A DNA stretch of 6,479 nt. Source: Deltaproteobacteria bacterium RIFOXYD12_FULL_50_9 (GTDB taxonomy: Bacteria > Desulfobacterota > Desulfobulbia > Desulfobulbales > CALZHT01). This document shows, piece after piece, positions 6,175 through 6,479 of the stretch; the first letter of the stretch is position 1; every line of letters begins with the position of its first letter. Both the position numbers and the translations under genes were made by a program. The notes under the pieces are model-generated. The model was given only the letters and a program-made list of their open reading frames with translations. It ran no database searches and was not told the origin of the DNA. Location: assembly GCA_001799225.1 (NCBI GenBank), contig MGTA01000109.1:1-6479 (forward strand), written 5' to 3'.

Positions 6175-6186
6175 CAAACGAGAAAC

Positions 6187-6237
6187 GGGGTCGGACCATG
6201 ATAACGTACTTATATAATAGCACAATAACGATTAGTG
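6187..6237 (+). repeat. Degenerate direct repeat, copy B
   Basis: GGGGTCGGACC (6187-6197) matches copy A at 10 of 11 bases. After 21 bases comes AGCACAATAACG (6219-6230), equal to copy A apart from two missing bases, then TTAGTG (6232-6237). Both copies point the same way and flank the toxin-antitoxin pair. The sequence between the blocks is not conserved. Confidence 0.35.
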
Positions 6238-6270
6238 TGTTCTGTAACTAGTTGATTTTATTAGGCCGCA

Positions 6271-6302
6271 TAGTCGATTTTTGGGCCCAAATGGAACGAC
6301 TA
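6271..6302. promoter_or_regulatory. Nested palindrome upstream of the response-regulator gene
   Basis: The outer arms TAGTCG (6271-6276) and CGACTA (6297-6302) enclose a perfect 12-base palindrome TTTGGGCCCAAA (6280-6291). It could be a dimeric protein-binding site or fold as a stem-loop. It lies 120-150 bases before the response-regulator start. No known operator is recognised. Confidence 0.4.
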
Positions 6303-6305
6303 GCG

Positions 6306-6336
6306 GGATAAGGACAATGGGGGGGCGCTGTTATCC
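6306..6336. repeat. Short inverted repeat enclosing a run of seven G
   Basis: GGATAA (6306-6311) and TTATCC (6331-6336) form a 6-base inverted repeat. Between them is a homopolymer of seven G (6319-6325). Such a tract can slip during replication; about 100 bases upstream of a start codon, any effect would be on transcription rather than reading frame. Short arms make chance plausible. Confidence 0.3.
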
Positions 6337-6378
6337 ATTTATCTAATTTCCAACTGAAATCGATTGATAAGTCAAGAT

Positions 6379-6386
6379 GTTATACA
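6379..6386 (+). promoter_or_regulatory. Candidate extended -10 element for the response-regulator gene
   Basis: TATACA (6381-6386) is preceded by TG and one base, making an extended -10 element. A TTGATA (6364-6369) lies upstream, but the spacing of 11 bases is too short for it to be the matching -35. Transcription would begin around 6393, giving a leader of roughly 30 bases. Confidence 0.35.
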
Positions 6387-6425
6387 GTTCCAGCGTTCTC
6401 CATTCAATGACAAAGGATAAACAAA

Positions 6426-6479
6426 ATGACGCGGCGGATACTTGTCATGGACGATGACAGTCAATTGCGGGCTATTCTC
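6426..6479 (+). CDS. Response regulator receiver domain, N-terminal fragment cut by window end
   Basis: Eighteen codons are present: MTRRILVMDDDSQLRAIL. The first strand RILVMDDD, with the acidic residues D9 and D10, is the start of a CheY-like receiver domain, where these aspartates help bind the magnesium ion needed for phosphorylation of a later aspartate outside this window. The following SQLRAIL is the start of helix 1. The start is supported by AAGGA at 6413-6417 with an 8-base gap to ATG. The output domain, partner kinase and target genes cannot be seen. It is too short to appear as a long reading frame, but the motif is very characteristic. Confidence 0.85.
   Translation, partial: MTRRILVMDDDSQLRAIL

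Noticed and set aside
5968..6225. Minus-strand open frame of 85 codons upstream of the antitoxin
   Set aside because: It overlaps the antitoxin start, the promoter and the possible intron fragment, has no family resemblance and no good ribosome binding site.
6364..6386. TTGATA and TATACA as a full sigma-70 promoter for the response regulator
   Set aside because: The gap is only 11 bases, far below the usual 16-18, so only the extended -10 element was kept.

Overview
The window holds the 3' part of one very large gene for a modular, probably secreted or surface protein, a small type II toxin-antitoxin operon on the opposite strand, and the first 18 codons of a response-regulator gene. The GC-rich coding sequence, the mix of FN3-like, LamG, DUF2341 and MopE-type metal-binding modules, and the intergenic REP/MITE-like repeat suggest an environmental proteobacterium, most likely of the former Deltaproteobacteria (Geobacter or Desulfobacterota type). 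That placement rests on general resemblance, as no marker gene is present.

Region 1 (2-5170, plus strand): one open reading frame, cut by the left edge, encodes at least 1722 residues. Domain order is: tail of an FN3-like repeat; FN3-like repeat 1; LamG 1; FN3-like repeats 2, 3 and 4; LamG 2; FN3-like repeat 5, split by an inserted DUF2341 region of about 300 residues; a conventional FN3 domain; four aspartate-rich metal-binding units; a last FN3 domain; stop. The likely role is extracellular binding or adhesion. No enzyme active site was recognised.

Region 2 (5171-5447): intergenic. It has a 9-bp stem-loop just after the stop, a compact REP/MITE-like inverted repeat (5267-5341), a perfect 12-bp tandem duplication (5348-5371) and a GGGGTCAGACC motif that recurs near 6187.

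Region 3 (5448-6092, minus strand): an antitoxin of the 'putative addiction module component' family and a RelE/ParE-type toxin, joined by a TAATG stop/start overlap. A sigma-70-like promoter lies upstream and is bracketed by a perfect 10-bp inverted repeat that could be a pair of operator half-sites.

Region 4 (6093-6425): no protein gene seen. It holds a short stretch resembling the 5' end of a bacterial group II intron (6136-6174), the second GGGGTC-GACC motif (6187-6237), nested palindromes (6271-6336), a run of seven G, and a candidate extended -10 promoter with a good ribosome binding site for the next gene.

Region 5 (6426-6479): the N-terminus of a response-regulator receiver domain, running off the right edge. 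The three gene units do not obviously work together. The stretch between the big gene and the regulator looks like a small accessory patch holding a toxin-antitoxin pair and repeat debris. I found no clearly new multi-gene system; the most unusual feature is the DUF2341 region nested inside an FN3-like repeat.
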